64,000 nt of DNA, from assembly GCA_041685735.1 (NCBI GenBank), contig JAWLFE010000001.1, forward strand, positions 74,523 to 138,522, written 5' to 3'. The translations under genes were made by a program, and so were the position numbers. This document shows positions 24,807 through 33,278 of the stretch, piece after piece. Source of the DNA: CSSed11-175R1 sp041685735. GTDB taxonomy: Bacteria; Actinomycetota; Nitriliruptoria; Nitriliruptorales; Nitriliruptoraceae. The notes under the pieces were generated by a model that saw only the letters and a list, made by a program, of their open reading frames with translations, had not been told where the DNA came from and ran no database searches. Numbering within the stretch: the stretch's first letter is position 1; the number at the start of each line of letters is the position of its first letter.

Positions 24807-25595
24807 GTGGTCGACGACGTCCCGTTGGTGCAGTCGGTCGACCGTGCCGTCGCCGCGATGGAGATCCTGGCCAGGGACGGGTGGGCCGGCGTGACCGAGA
24901 TCTCGCGGGAACTCGATATCCACAAGTCGACGGTGTTCCGCCTCCTGGCTACGCTGGAACGCCGCGGCGTCGTCGAACAGCACGCCGAGACCCAGAAGTA
25001 CCGGTTGGGCTTCGCGATCCTGCGCTTCGCGAGTTCGGTCCGGTCATCCCTGGACCTCGCCCGGGTGGCACGTCCGACCTGCGATCGTCTCAGCCGCCAG
25101 ACCGATGAGACCGTCAACCTCGCGGTCCTCGAAGAGCGCGACGTGGTGTACATCCACCAGGTGAACCTGTCCAGCAGTCGCGTCAGCGCGGACTGGCTCG
25201 GCAGCCACACGCCGGCGCACTGCTCGGCCACCGGCAAGGTCCTGCTCGCGCACCTCCCGGTGGGCCAGGCCGAGGAGTTCCTCCGGGCGCCGTTGCACCG
25301 CTACACCTCGTCGACGATCACGGATCCGGATCGGCTGCGGTCCGAACTACAGGCCGTGCGGGCCGCAGGCTACGCCGCCGCAGCGGAGGAGCTCGAGGAG
25401 GGTCTCAACGCCGTGGCGGCACCGATCCGTGGTCCGGATGGCACGGTGGTCGCGTGCGTGTCGGTGTCGGGTCCGTCCTACCGCCTGGAGGTCGAGCGGA
25501 TGCCTGAGGTGGCCACCGCCCTGATCGCGGCCGCCGCCGAGATCTCGCGACGCCTCGGGTTCCTGGGGGATGCCAACGAAGGACTCGTCGGCTGA
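24807..25595 (+). CDS. IclR-family transcriptional regulator
   Basis: It has an N-terminal winged helix-turn-helix (about 5-70; GVTEISRELDIHKSTVFRLLATLE) and a C-terminal effector-binding GAF-like IclR domain (about 80-255; THTPAHCSATGKVLLAHL and GLNAVAAPIRGPDG). The effector is unknown. I place the start at GTG 24807 because a perfect AAGGAGG lies at 24795-24801, 5 bases upstream. The GTG at 24792, five codons earlier, has no such site and overlaps it. It follows the folate genes on the same strand after 53 bp that contain two CGCAAC words (24738, 24756), possible self-regulation sites. Confidence 0.9.
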   Translation: MVDDVPLVQSVDRAVAAMEILARDGWAGVTEISRELDIHKSTVFRLLATLERRGVVEQHAETQKYRLGFAILRFASSVRSSLDLARVARPTCDRLSRQTDETVNLAVLEERDVVYIHQVNLSSSRVSADWLGSHTPAHCSATGKVLLAHLPVGQAEEFLRAPLHRYTSSTITDPDRLRSELQAVRAAGYAAAAEELEEGLNAVAAPIRGPDGTVVACVSVSGPSYRLEVERMPEVATALIAAAAEISRRLGFLGDANEGLVG

Positions 25596-25598
25596 ACA

Positions 25599-25635
25599 GG
25601 TCGGTCCGCCCCCCCGGAGGTGGGACGGACCGACC
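25599..25635 (+). terminator. Terminator hairpin between iclR and etfA (convergent genes)
   Basis: GGTCGGTCCG (25599-25608) and CGGACCGACC (25626-25635) form a perfect 10-bp stem with a C-rich 17-base loop, starting 3 bp after the iclR stop. It sits between convergent genes and could stop transcripts from either side. There is no long T-run. Confidence 0.7.
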
Positions 25636-25667
25636 GATGATGATCCGCGCAGGCTTCGTACTTCGCG

Positions 25668-26654
25668 TCAGTCGACGCCCTTGCGGGTCTTCACCTCGGT
25701 CACGAGCGCGGGGAGCAACTCGTGCAGGTCACCGATCACCGCGTAGTGGGCACGGGTGACCATCGGCGCTTCGGGGTCGGTGTTGATCGCCAGGATCTTC
25801 TTCGCCGACATGCAGCCAACCCAGTGCTGGGTCGCGCCGCTGATGCCACAGGCGACGTAGAGGTCGGGCGCGACCCGTGTCCCGGTCTGCCCGACCTGGT
25901 CGTTGTGGGACCGCCAGCCGTTGTTGGTCGCGACCCGCGAACAGCCGACCGCACCGCCGAGCAGTTCGGCGAGGTCCTCGAGGATGCCGAAGCCCTCGGC
26001 GCTTCCGACCCCACGACCTCCGGAGATCACGACCGGCGCGGTCGCGAGGCTGATGCCACCACCACGGCTGGCACGCTCCACGACCCGGGTGATGTGCAGC
26101 CTCTCGTCGAGGTCAGGCTTGAACGAGTGCAGTTCGGCAGCACCGGGGGAGGCGGCATCTTCGGCTGCGGTCTGGTGGGGAGCCGCCGTGAGCAGTGCCA
26201 CATCAGCCTCGAGGTGGACATCCTCCAACAGGACACCGCCCCACCGCACCCGGGTGAGGTCCCAGCCGCCGTCCGCGGGTGCCACCTCGGTGCAGTTGGC
26301 GGCCAGCGGCAGGTCCGTGCGTGCCGCGATGTGGGCCATGACCTCCGCGGCATGGTCGGTACCGGACCCGATGACAGCACCCGCGCCGATCTGTGCGTGC
26401 AGCTCGGTGATGGCCGCCGCGACGGCGGTTGGCGCCGCGTCCGCATCCAGCTGATCATGCAGCAGCGCATGGGTCACGGCCACACCCTGTGCGCGCAGCT
26501 CGGCCATCGCGGTGTCGGGTATCTCGCCGACGGCCACGGCGTGCAGATCCCAGCCGTGCGCAGCAGCGAGCGAGCGGGCGAAGGTCAGGGTCTCCCGGCT
26601 GGAACGTGCGAGGGTGTCGCCGTCCCGTTCGGTCAGTGTCAGGATCAGGCTCAC
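25668..26654 (-). CDS. etfA: Electron transfer flavoprotein alpha subunit
   Basis: ETF takes electrons from flavin dehydrogenases and passes them to the quinone pool. The 328-residue alpha subunit has the C-terminal FAD domain: ISGGRGVGSAEGF, NNGWRSHNDQVGQTGTRVAP, GISGATQHWVGCMSAKKI and INTDPEAPM. The N-terminal half is divergent, as is usual when ETF is dedicated to one dehydrogenase. The GTG start overlaps the etfB stop. Position downstream of a dimethylglycine-dehydrogenase-like gene and etfB indicates that this ETF serves that enzyme. Confidence 0.92.
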   Translation of the reverse strand: MSLILTLTERDGDTLARSSRETLTFARSLAAAHGWDLHAVAVGEIPDTAMAELRAQGVAVTHALLHDQLDADAAPTAVAAAITELHAQIGAGAVIGSGTDHAAEVMAHIAARTDLPLAANCTEVAPADGGWDLTRVRWGGVLLEDVHLEADVALLTAAPHQTAAEDAASPGAAELHSFKPDLDERLHITRVVERASRGGGISLATAPVVISGGRGVGSAEGFGILEDLAELLGGAVGCSRVATNNGWRSHNDQVGQTGTRVAPDLYVACGISGATQHWVGCMSAKKILAINTDPEAPMVTRAHYAVIGDLHELLPALVTEVKTRKGVD

Positions 26655-27421
26655 AGCAGCCCCACCTCCTCGAAGAGCGCGGCGACGGCCGGTGCAGCAT
26701 CGGCACCGGTACCGAGCACCTGCGTCTGTGCCTGCTGTTGGGGCGGGTGGTGGAGCCGGACCCGTCGCATGCCTCCGTCGCGCCGTTCTGGGGTCAGATG
26801 GCGGATCTGGGCCTTCTTGGCCATGAGCCGGCCACGCATCGCCGGATAGCGCGGCAGGTTGATGCCCTCCTTGACCGCCGCGACCGCCGGCAGGGGGAGG
26901 TCGAGGATCTCGAAGCCGTCGGCGACCCCGCGCTTCATGGTCGCGCGCCCCCCGGTCGGTTCGATCGCCTTGATGCCGCTGACCACCGGGCGATCCAGCG
27001 CGTGCGCGACGCGGATGCCCACCTGGTAGTTGCCGGCGTCCGCGGATTCGTTGCCGAACAGGATGAGGTCGAAGCGCTCACCGTCGGCCTCGAGCGTCTG
27101 GATCGCGTCGGTCAGGGCAGCCGCCGTGGCGAGCGGATCCCACTCCTCGTCATCGGTCTCGACCAGGACGCCGTGATCGATGCCCATGGAGATCGCGGTG
27201 CGGAGCTGGTCCTCGGCGATCGGTGGACCGAGGGTGATCACGGTCGAGGAACCGCCGTGCTTCGCGACCAGCTGCACGGCCTCCTCGACCGCGCATTCCT
27301 CGTGTGGGCTGACGGTGAAGCCAAGGTGTTTCGTGTCGATCCGCTGCGCGTCCTCGGTGAGCACGATCTTCGCGCCCGGGGCCGGGACCCGCTTCACGGC
27401 GACCAGGATGTTGAGCGTCAT
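26651..27421 (-). CDS. etfB: Electron transfer flavoprotein beta subunit
   Basis: This is the 256-residue partner of EtfA. It opens MTLNILVAVKRVPAPGAKI and contains SPHEECAVEEAVQL, ESADAGNYQVGIRVA (nucleotide-binding segment) and AVKEGINLPRYPAMRGRLMAKK, the family's recognition-loop region that docks on partner dehydrogenases. The C-terminal 35 residues are Gln- and Ala-rich. The start is ATG 27421; a GTG two codons upstream (27427) would overlap the preceding dehydrogenase stop by 4 bp and is equally plausible. The longer open frame upstream is the dehydrogenase gene in another frame. Confidence 0.92.
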   Translation of the reverse strand: MTLNILVAVKRVPAPGAKIVLTEDAQRIDTKHLGFTVSPHEECAVEEAVQLVAKHGGSSTVITLGPPIAEDQLRTAISMGIDHGVLVETDDEEWDPLATAAALTDAIQTLEADGERFDLILFGNESADAGNYQVGIRVAHALDRPVVSGIKAIEPTGGRATMKRGVADGFEILDLPLPAVAAVKEGINLPRYPAMRGRLMAKKAQIRHLTPERRDGGMRRVRLHHPPQQQAQTQVLGTGADAAPAVAALFEEVGLL

Positions 27422-27423
27422 GG

Positions 27424-29934
27424 TCACGCCTTCATGCGGGTGTCGTCGGGGTCGAACACGCCGTTGCGCGTGTTCGAACGGACCGTGACGGGGTAGTGCT
27501 CGCCCATGTACTCCACGAGCAGTTCGTTGCCCTCCGTCGCGTGCTCCGTCGGCAGGTAGGCCAGCAGGATGTGCTTGCCGACCGATGGCCCGGCGCCGGC
27601 CGTCGTGACGTACGACGGTCGACCGTGGGCGTCGGCGATGCGCTGCCCGTCGCTGGTCAGGATCGGCTCGCCACCGTTCATGAACCGCTTGATGCCGGCG
27701 GCCGACAGGTGGTCCTCGACGGTCAGCGAGCACATCTTGGCGATCGGTTCGGACTCGCGGGCCTTGAGGTAGGCGGCCTTGCCGTTGAAGTCGGCGGTCT
27801 TGACCTTCGGGAACGCGAGGCCGGCCTCGACCGGGTTGTACTCGCTCTCGAGTTCCGCGCCCATCAGGCGGTAGCCCTTCTCGATCCGGCCGGTCGTGCC
27901 GTAGACCCCGCCGCCGGCGGCGATCATCCCGTGCGGTTGGCCGGCCGCCCAGAGCGTGTCCCACAGCTTGACGCCGTGTTCCATCGGCGCGTGGATCTCC
28001 CAGCCGAGGTCGCCGACGTAGGACATGCGCAGCATGACCGTCGGGATCCCGTTGACCACGACCTCCTGTGCGGCCCCGAACGGGAAGGCCTCGTTGGACA
28101 TGTCGTGATCGGTGACCGATTGCACGATGTCGCGGGCACGGGGTCCCCACACCCCCGCGGTGCACCAGGCGCTGGTGATGTCGTGGATGTGCGCGGAGCC
28201 GTCCTCGGGCAGGTGGTCGGTGAACCATTTGAGGTCACGCCCCCAGTCCGGGCCACCCGTGATGACCCGGTAGCGATCCCAGCCGAGTCGCACGACCGTG
28301 AGGTCGCTACGGAACCCGCCGTTGTGGGTCAGGACCGGGGTGTACATCACGCGCCCGACGGCCCGGTCGACGTTGGTCACGACCATGCGCTGAAGGTAGT
28401 CGCAGGCCCCGGGACCGGTCACCTCGAAGATCGAGAAGGCGGTCAGGTCGATGATGCCGGCACGTTCCCGCAGGGCGAGGTGCTCGGCGTTGATGATCGG
28501 TGACCACCAGCGGGCATCCCACTCGTGGGGCCGGTCCTCGACGCCGAACTCCTCCACGAGGTGGGCGTTCGATCCGTACCACTGCGGCCGCTCCCATCCG
28601 CCGGCCTCGAAGTAGACGGCGTCGAGGGCTTCGGTGCGCGGGTGGAACGTCGAGCAGCGCGTGAACCGGTTGGACTCCCACTGCTCGCGGGGGTGCACGA
28701 TGCCGTAGGTCTTGTTGAAGCCCTCGGAGGCGCGGGCTCGGACGTGGTGCCGGGTCCGCTGGTTTGGGGTGAACCGCGCGATGTCAGCGCCGTGCGGGTC
28801 GATCTCCGGTTCGCCGTCGGTCATCCACTCGGCGATCATCCTGCCGACCCCCGGGCCTTCCTTGATCCAGACGGCCGCGGCGGCCCACAGGCCCTTGACC
28901 TCCACGGTCTCGCCGAGCACCGGTGCGCCGTCGGGCGTCAGCGACAACAGACCGTCGATGCCGTGCTTGACGCCCGCGCCGGGGGTGTCGAGCAGTTCCG
29001 GCATCAGTTCGAGCGCATCCTCCATCTGCGGGTCGAAGTCCTCCTGGGTCAACGGCAGCTGCGTGGGGGACAGGGGCGACTCCTCGATCGACGGGATGTC
29101 ATCGGGGTCATGCAGGATCGGGCGGTGGGCGTAGGAGCCGACCTCCATGTCGCCACCGTTCTGGCGCTCGTACATCCCGGTGTCCATGTCGCGGACGATC
29201 GGGAAGGCGATCTCCGCCCGCGTCGCCTCCAGATCCGGGATCGGTCCGACGTCGATCATCTGGTGCACGGCGGGGGTCAGCGGGATCGTCGCCCCCGCCA
29301 TCGCCGCGATCCGCGGGCTCCAGACCCCGCAGGCGACCACCACGTAGTCACACGTGATCCGCCCCCGGTCGGTGACCACCGCGCGGACCCGTCCCTGTTC
29401 GACCTCGATGTCCTGGACCTCGGTGTTGGTGGACACGGTGAGGGCGTTCGCATCCAGGGCGCGCTGGCGCATGATCGTGCCGGCCTGGAGCGAGTCCACG
29501 ACGGTGACCGACGGGGTGTAGAAGCCGCCCAGCAGGATGCTCGTGTCGACGAAGGGCACGAGTTCCTTGATCTGATCCGGGGTGAGCAGGCGCGACTCCA
29601 CCCCCCAGGCCTTCGCGGAGGCCATGCGTCGGCGCAGCTCCTCCATACGTTCCTCGGTCCGGGCGACCTCGATGCCGCCGGGTGAGACCTGGACCCCCAT
29701 CTCCTCGTATTGGCGCTGCGAGTCGATCGTCAGCATCGCCAGTTCCTTGCCGTGATCGACGGGGAAGATGAAGTTGGACGCGTGGCCGGTCGACCCGCCG
29801 GGATCCGGCAACGGGCCCTTGTCGATCAGGACCATGTCGGACCAGCCCTTCGCGGCGAGGTGGCCGACGATGCAGTTGCCGACGATGCCGGCGCCGATGA
29901 CGACGACGGACGCGTGGTCGGGGAGCTCGCTCAT
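27424..29934 (-). CDS. Dimethylglycine/sarcosine dehydrogenase-like flavoprotein with folate-binding GcvT domain
   Basis: These enzymes demethylate dimethylglycine or sarcosine and pass the formaldehyde unit to THF. The 836-residue protein has an N-terminal DAO domain with VVVIGAGIVGN (10-20) and GGSTGHA, whose H51 matches the histidine that carries covalent FAD in dimethylglycine dehydrogenase. A FAO_M linker lies at about 385-440, a GCV_T aminomethyltransferase domain at about 445-720 (AGIIDLTAFSIFEVTGPGA, GYRLMGAELESEYNPVEAGL) and a GCV_T_C domain at the end. No signal peptide. Three perfect 19-bp repeats precede it, and etfB follows with overlap. Dimethylglycine is my preferred substrate because of the betaine genes around it. 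Confidence 0.87.
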   Translation of the reverse strand: MSELPDHASVVVIGAGIVGNCIVGHLAAKGWSDMVLIDKGPLPDPGGSTGHASNFIFPVDHGKELAMLTIDSQRQYEEMGVQVSPGGIEVARTEERMEELRRRMASAKAWGVESRLLTPDQIKELVPFVDTSILLGGFYTPSVTVVDSLQAGTIMRQRALDANALTVSTNTEVQDIEVEQGRVRAVVTDRGRITCDYVVVACGVWSPRIAAMAGATIPLTPAVHQMIDVGPIPDLEATRAEIAFPIVRDMDTGMYERQNGGDMEVGSYAHRPILHDPDDIPSIEESPLSPTQLPLTQEDFDPQMEDALELMPELLDTPGAGVKHGIDGLLSLTPDGAPVLGETVEVKGLWAAAAVWIKEGPGVGRMIAEWMTDGEPEIDPHGADIARFTPNQRTRHHVRARASEGFNKTYGIVHPREQWESNRFTRCSTFHPRTEALDAVYFEAGGWERPQWYGSNAHLVEEFGVEDRPHEWDARWWSPIINAEHLALRERAGIIDLTAFSIFEVTGPGACDYLQRMVVTNVDRAVGRVMYTPVLTHNGGFRSDLTVVRLGWDRYRVITGGPDWGRDLKWFTDHLPEDGSAHIHDITSAWCTAGVWGPRARDIVQSVTDHDMSNEAFPFGAAQEVVVNGIPTVMLRMSYVGDLGWEIHAPMEHGVKLWDTLWAAGQPHGMIAAGGGVYGTTGRIEKGYRLMGAELESEYNPVEAGLAFPKVKTADFNGKAAYLKARESEPIAKMCSLTVEDHLSAAGIKRFMNGGEPILTSDGQRIADAHGRPSYVTTAGAGPSVGKHILLAYLPTEHATEGNELLVEYMGEHYPVTVRSNTRNGVFDPDDTRMKA

Positions 29935-29957
29935 GGTGTTCTCCTGCGTGGTGCGTG

Positions 29958-30014
29958 GGTCGGGGTCGGTCCGGGTGGTCGGGGTCGGTCCGGGTGGTCG
30001 GGGTCGGTCCGGGT
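29958..30014. repeat. Three perfect 19-bp direct repeats upstream of the dehydrogenase gene
   Basis: GGTCGGGGTCGGTCCGGGT occurs three times head to tail without interruption (29958-29976, 29977-29995, 29996-30014). They fill most of the 84 bp between the gntR stop and the dehydrogenase start, both on the minus strand. They could be regulator-binding iterons or a variable-number spacer. Confidence 0.9.
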
Positions 30015-30018
30015 GGGG

Positions 30019-30741
30019 TCAGAGCAGCTTGCGGATCTCACGTTCGAAGTCGGCGACGTGCGTCCGGGCCATGTGCTCGGCCCGATCCGCATCGCCGTCC
30101 GCGATCGCCCGCAGCAGCGCACGGTGCTCGTCGATGGCGTCCTCGAGCTGGTGCATCCGCTCGAGCGCGAGGAACCACAGCCGCAGGGCGAGCACGTAGT
30201 AGCGGTCGAGGGCGGCCTCGAGGAACGGGTTGCGGGCGGCGCGGTAGATCAGCCGGTGGATGCGTTGGTCGAGGTGGATCAACCGGCGTTCGTCGGTCTC
30301 GCCGACGATGCGGTCGAGTTCGGCCAGCAGCGCGGCGATGTCGTTGCGGTCGCCGTCGGTGGCCCGCTCGGCTGCCAGGCGCGACACGAAACCCTCGAGT
30401 TCGACCCGGATCTCCGAGATGGCACCGAGGTCGCCGACGTCGATGGGCCCCACGTAGATGCCACGCCGTGGGAAGACCTCGACCAGTCCGTCGTCAGCAA
30501 GGCGTCGCAGGGCCTCGCGGACGGGCGTGCGGCCGAGCCCGAACTCCTCCACGAGGTCCCGCTCGTTGACCAGGGTTCCCGGCGCCAGGCCGAGCGTCAC
30601 GATGCGGTCGCGCAGCAGGTAGTAGGCCTGCTGGCTCAGCGAATCGGTCGCCGCGTGCTCGGGCACGAGCACGGACAGCCCCGCAAGCGCATCGGTGGCC
30701 AACGACGAGATGAGCACCCTCCCAGACGAACCTGTTTGCAC
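30019..30741 (-). CDS. GntR-family regulator (FCD/FadR type)
   Basis: A 240-residue repressor with a winged helix (about 33-100; LRDRIVTLGLAPGTLVNERDLVEEFGLGRTPVREALRRL, read as separate motifs) and an all-helical FCD ligand domain with metal-type histidines (RLIHLDQRIHRLIYRAA, EHRALLRAI). It lies directly upstream of, and on the same strand as, the dimethylglycine-dehydrogenase-like operon and probably controls it. The GTG at 30741 has no Shine-Dalgarno. A TATATC hexamer ends about 7 bases before it, so the mRNA may be leaderless. A GTG at 30717 (VLISS) is an alternative start. Confidence 0.88.
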   Translation of the reverse strand: MQTGSSGRVLISSLATDALAGLSVLVPEHAATDSLSQQAYYLLRDRIVTLGLAPGTLVNERDLVEEFGLGRTPVREALRRLADDGLVEVFPRRGIYVGPIDVGDLGAISEIRVELEGFVSRLAAERATDGDRNDIAALLAELDRIVGETDERRLIHLDQRIHRLIYRAARNPFLEAALDRYYVLALRLWFLALERMHQLEDAIDEHRALLRAIADGDADRAEHMARTHVADFEREIRKLL

Positions 30742-30746
30742 ACTAC

Positions 30747-30756
30747 TGATATATCA
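30747..30756 (-). promoter_or_regulatory. Palindromic site over the gntR promoter
   Basis: TGATATATCA is a perfect 10-bp palindrome, an AT island in very GC-rich DNA. It overlaps the putative -10 (TATATC) and ends 5 bp before the GTG start. This is the usual place for GntR self-repression. Confidence 0.5.
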
Positions 30757-30819
30757 CCTGGTTGGCAAGGGCGTGGTGCCGTCGGGCACGGCCGATCCGT
30801 CGACGACCCGCCGCACACG

Positions 30820-30855
30820 ACGATGCGCCGGCCGCGGAAGCGGCCGGCGCATCGT
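30820..30855 (-). terminator. Perfect 16-bp hairpin after the USP gene
   Basis: ACGATGCGCCGGCCGC (30820-30835) pairs completely with 30840-30855 around a GGAA tetraloop. It starts 15 bp after the stop of the universal-stress gene and separates it from gntR. No T-run follows, as is common in high-GC actinobacteria. This is the strongest hairpin of the window. Confidence 0.8.
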
Positions 30856-30869
30856 GATGGTGCGGGCGA

Positions 30870-31325
30870 TCAGTCCCGGGTGGACTCGCGGACCACGAGC
30901 ACCGGGCACCTGGCGTGCCGGGTCACCTGTTCGGAGACCGACCCGAGCCGCAGGCCCGCGAACCCGCCCCGACCGCGCGAGCCGACCACGACGAGGTCGG
31001 CCTCCTTCGAACGGTCGATCAGGGCCTGCGCGATCTTGCGTTCAGCCAGGACGGAGTGCTCGACCTCGATGCCGTCGAAATCGACGTCGATCTCATCGAG
31101 CCACTCACCCAGGCTCTTGCGGGCGTCCTCCCGTTGCTGCTCCATGTCAGGTGCCCGGTCCGTCCCGTGCTCGGGGAGCACGGGGTAGGCGGTGACCTGC
31201 TGGTGCGGCTCGAAGATGTAGACCACCTCGAGCGAGGCCTCGCGCCACCTCGCTTCCTCCGCTGCCCGCTTGAGTGCGTCGATCGACGCGTCCGACGCGT
31301 CGACACCGACGAGGATCCTGGTCAT
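30870..31325 (-). CDS. Universal stress protein (UspA family)
   Basis: A 151-residue single-domain USP with the N-terminal ILVGVDASDAS and the ATP-binding pattern VGSRGRGGFAGLRLGSVSEQV (G-2x-G-9x-G-S), so it should be the nucleotide-binding class. It ends with RHARCPVLVV as expected. It lies 31 bp downstream of the BCCT transporter on the same strand and before a strong terminator. Linkage of USP genes to osmolyte transporters is common and suggests it modulates the carrier. That role is inference. Confidence 0.9.
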   Translation of the reverse strand: MTRILVGVDASDASIDALKRAAEEARWREASLEVVYIFEPHQQVTAYPVLPEHGTDRAPDMEQQREDARKSLGEWLDEIDVDFDGIEVEHSVLAERKIAQALIDRSKEADLVVVGSRGRGGFAGLRLGSVSEQVTRHARCPVLVVRESTRD

Positions 31326-31356
31326 GATGTTCCCTTTCCTCCGCGTGAGGGTCGGC

Positions 31357-32988
31357 TCAGCTGTCTGAGGCCTTGGCTTCGTCGGACATGCCGCCGGAAT
31401 GGTCCTGGATCAGCATGTCCTGTGATCGCACGACCGTGTGGCCGCGGATCTCCGAGGTCAGGGCTTTGGCTACGCCGACGGCAGTCACAAGGAGCACGAT
31501 CGCGAAGGGGAAGCCCGTCGCGATGGATCCGGCCTGCAACGCACCGAGGCCTCCGGCGGCGAGCAGCACCGCGGCCACGACACCCTCAGAGGTCGCCCAG
31601 AAGATCCGCAGACCCTTCGGTGGGTCCAGGGCACCGCCCGAGGCGATCATGTCGATCACGAACGAGCCGGAGTCCGAGGAGGTCACGAAGAACAGGGTCA
31701 CGACGATGATCGTCAGGACCGAGGTCAACGTGGCGGCTGGGAAGTTCTCGAGCATCACGAACATCGACACGTCCGCGCCCTGTTCGAGCGTCGGGGTGAC
31801 GATGTCGTCCGCACCGGTCAACTGCAGGTCGAGGGCCGTGTTGCCCATGACGGTGAACCACAGGAAGGACACGGCGGTCGGAACGAGCAGCACGCCGAGG
31901 ATGAACTCGCGGATCGTGCGGCCGCGCGAGATCCGGGCGATGAACATCCCGACGAAGGGTGCCCAGGAGATCCACCACGCCCAGTAGAAGATGGTCCAGT
32001 CGGCCAGCCAGCCCTCCGCGGTGCCGTACCAGCCCTGCGCGGTCTCCGCGGTCCACAGATCCGGGTTGTCGTAGGTGCCACCGGAGAACAGGACGGTGAA
32101 GAAGTTCGTGATGTACGCACCGAGGTTGTCGAAGTAGGCCGTCAGGATCACCAGCGTCGGACCGGCGAGGATCACGAACAGCAGCAGCAGCCCGGCCAGG
32201 GTGATGTTGAGCTCGGACAGGCGCCGGATGCCCTTGTCGATCCCGGTGACCACCGAGATGGTCGCCGCGAGGGTGATGATGGCGATCAACCCGATCTGCA
32301 GGCCGGTCCCACCTTCGATGTCGAAGACCCAGTTGAGCCCGGCGGCGATCTGGCTCACGCCGAGCCCGAGCGAGGTCGCGATGCCGAACATGGTGCCGAA
32401 GATGGCCAGGATGTCGACGAGGTTGCCCCAGAAGCCGTGGATCTTGTTCCCGATCAACGGGTAGAGGGCGGCGCGGACGGTCATCGGCAGGTTGTGGCGG
32501 AAGCCGAAGTAGGCGAGCGACAGGCCGAGCACCGCGTACACCGACCAGGCGCCGAGCCCCCAGTGGTGGTAGGTGAGCAGCATCGCCTCGCGGGCGGTCC
32601 CCTCAACAGATTCCAGCTGCGGGCCTTCGGCGAAGTGCATCACCGGCTCGGCGACACCCCAGAACACCAGCCCGATACCCATCCCGGCGCTGAAGAGCAT
32701 CGCGAACCAGGTGAGGTAGCTGAAGTCCGGTCGAGCGTCGTCGGGCCCGAGGCGGATGTCGCCGGTCCGACCGATCGCGAGCCAGAAGCAGAACACCACC
32801 AGCACCGCGATCGTGAAGATCAGGAAGAACCCGAGGTTGGTCGTGATCCAGTCGCGCGCAGCGCCGAGGACCTCGCCGGCGTTGTCGCTGAAGATCGACC
32901 CGTACAGTACGAACAGAACGATGATCCCGGCAGACACGGGGAACACCACGGGATGGACGTGTTCTTTCGCCCTCTCGAGCGTTGACAT
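31357..32988 (-). CDS. BCCT-family betaine/choline transporter
   Basis: This is a Na+-coupled uptake carrier for glycine betaine or related quaternary amines. The 543-residue protein has about 12 membrane helices. The glycine-rich GMGIGLVFWGVAEPVMHF has the Gly of Na+-coupled betaine carriers (carnitine antiporter CaiT has Asp there). The aromatic segment AWWISWAPFVGMFIARISRG forms the substrate box. A charged C-terminal tail of about 35 residues resembles the osmosensory tail of BetP. The start is ATG 32988 with AAGGGAG about 11 bases upstream. The open frame runs 37 codons further but lacks family character. Co-located with betaine-demethylation genes. Confidence 0.93.
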   Translation of the reverse strand: MSTLERAKEHVHPVVFPVSAGIIVLFVLYGSIFSDNAGEVLGAARDWITTNLGFFLIFTIAVLVVFCFWLAIGRTGDIRLGPDDARPDFSYLTWFAMLFSAGMGIGLVFWGVAEPVMHFAEGPQLESVEGTAREAMLLTYHHWGLGAWSVYAVLGLSLAYFGFRHNLPMTVRAALYPLIGNKIHGFWGNLVDILAIFGTMFGIATSLGLGVSQIAAGLNWVFDIEGGTGLQIGLIAIITLAATISVVTGIDKGIRRLSELNITLAGLLLLFVILAGPTLVILTAYFDNLGAYITNFFTVLFSGGTYDNPDLWTAETAQGWYGTAEGWLADWTIFYWAWWISWAPFVGMFIARISRGRTIREFILGVLLVPTAVSFLWFTVMGNTALDLQLTGADDIVTPTLEQGADVSMFVMLENFPAATLTSVLTIIVVTLFFVTSSDSGSFVIDMIASGGALDPPKGLRIFWATSEGVVAAVLLAAGGLGALQAGSIATGFPFAIVLLVTAVGVAKALTSEIRGHTVVRSQDMLIQDHSGGMSDEAKASDS

Positions 32989-33278
32989 CGGCAGTATCTC
33001 CCTTTCGCGCCGAGATGTGCCGACCCGTGCGTCCCCTCTCTCCTGGAGGACGGCTGGAACGGGACGGCGACGGTCGGTGCGCACGTGGTTGGTGGTCAAC
33101 TGACGCGGGCGACACCCTTGCAGACGCGCCGCGTGGATGCCACGTAGGGTTGTCGGGATGGTGGCCCTTTGACCAGGATCGTGCGCTCAGCGCGACGGGC
33201 ATCCGGCGAGCGCACAAGGGTGTGCCCGTCGTCCCGGACGCCGGTCACGCCATGTGACGGGCCGGTCGCGCCCGGTCG
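32989..33278. other. Non-coding stretch before the BCCT gene
   Basis: About 290 bp between two minus-strand genes hold no convincing gene. Short inverted repeats are visible: CGTGG-ATG-CCACG near 33130-33142, GTCAC-GCCAT-GTGAC at 33244-33258 and GCACA-AGGG-TGTGC near 33213-33226. The last two could end the membrane-protein transcript and the first could be an operator for the transporter. No clear promoter hexamers are seen. Confidence 0.35.

Noticed and set aside
29958..30014. CRISPR array
   Set aside because: Repeats are contiguous, with no spacers and no cas genes nearby.
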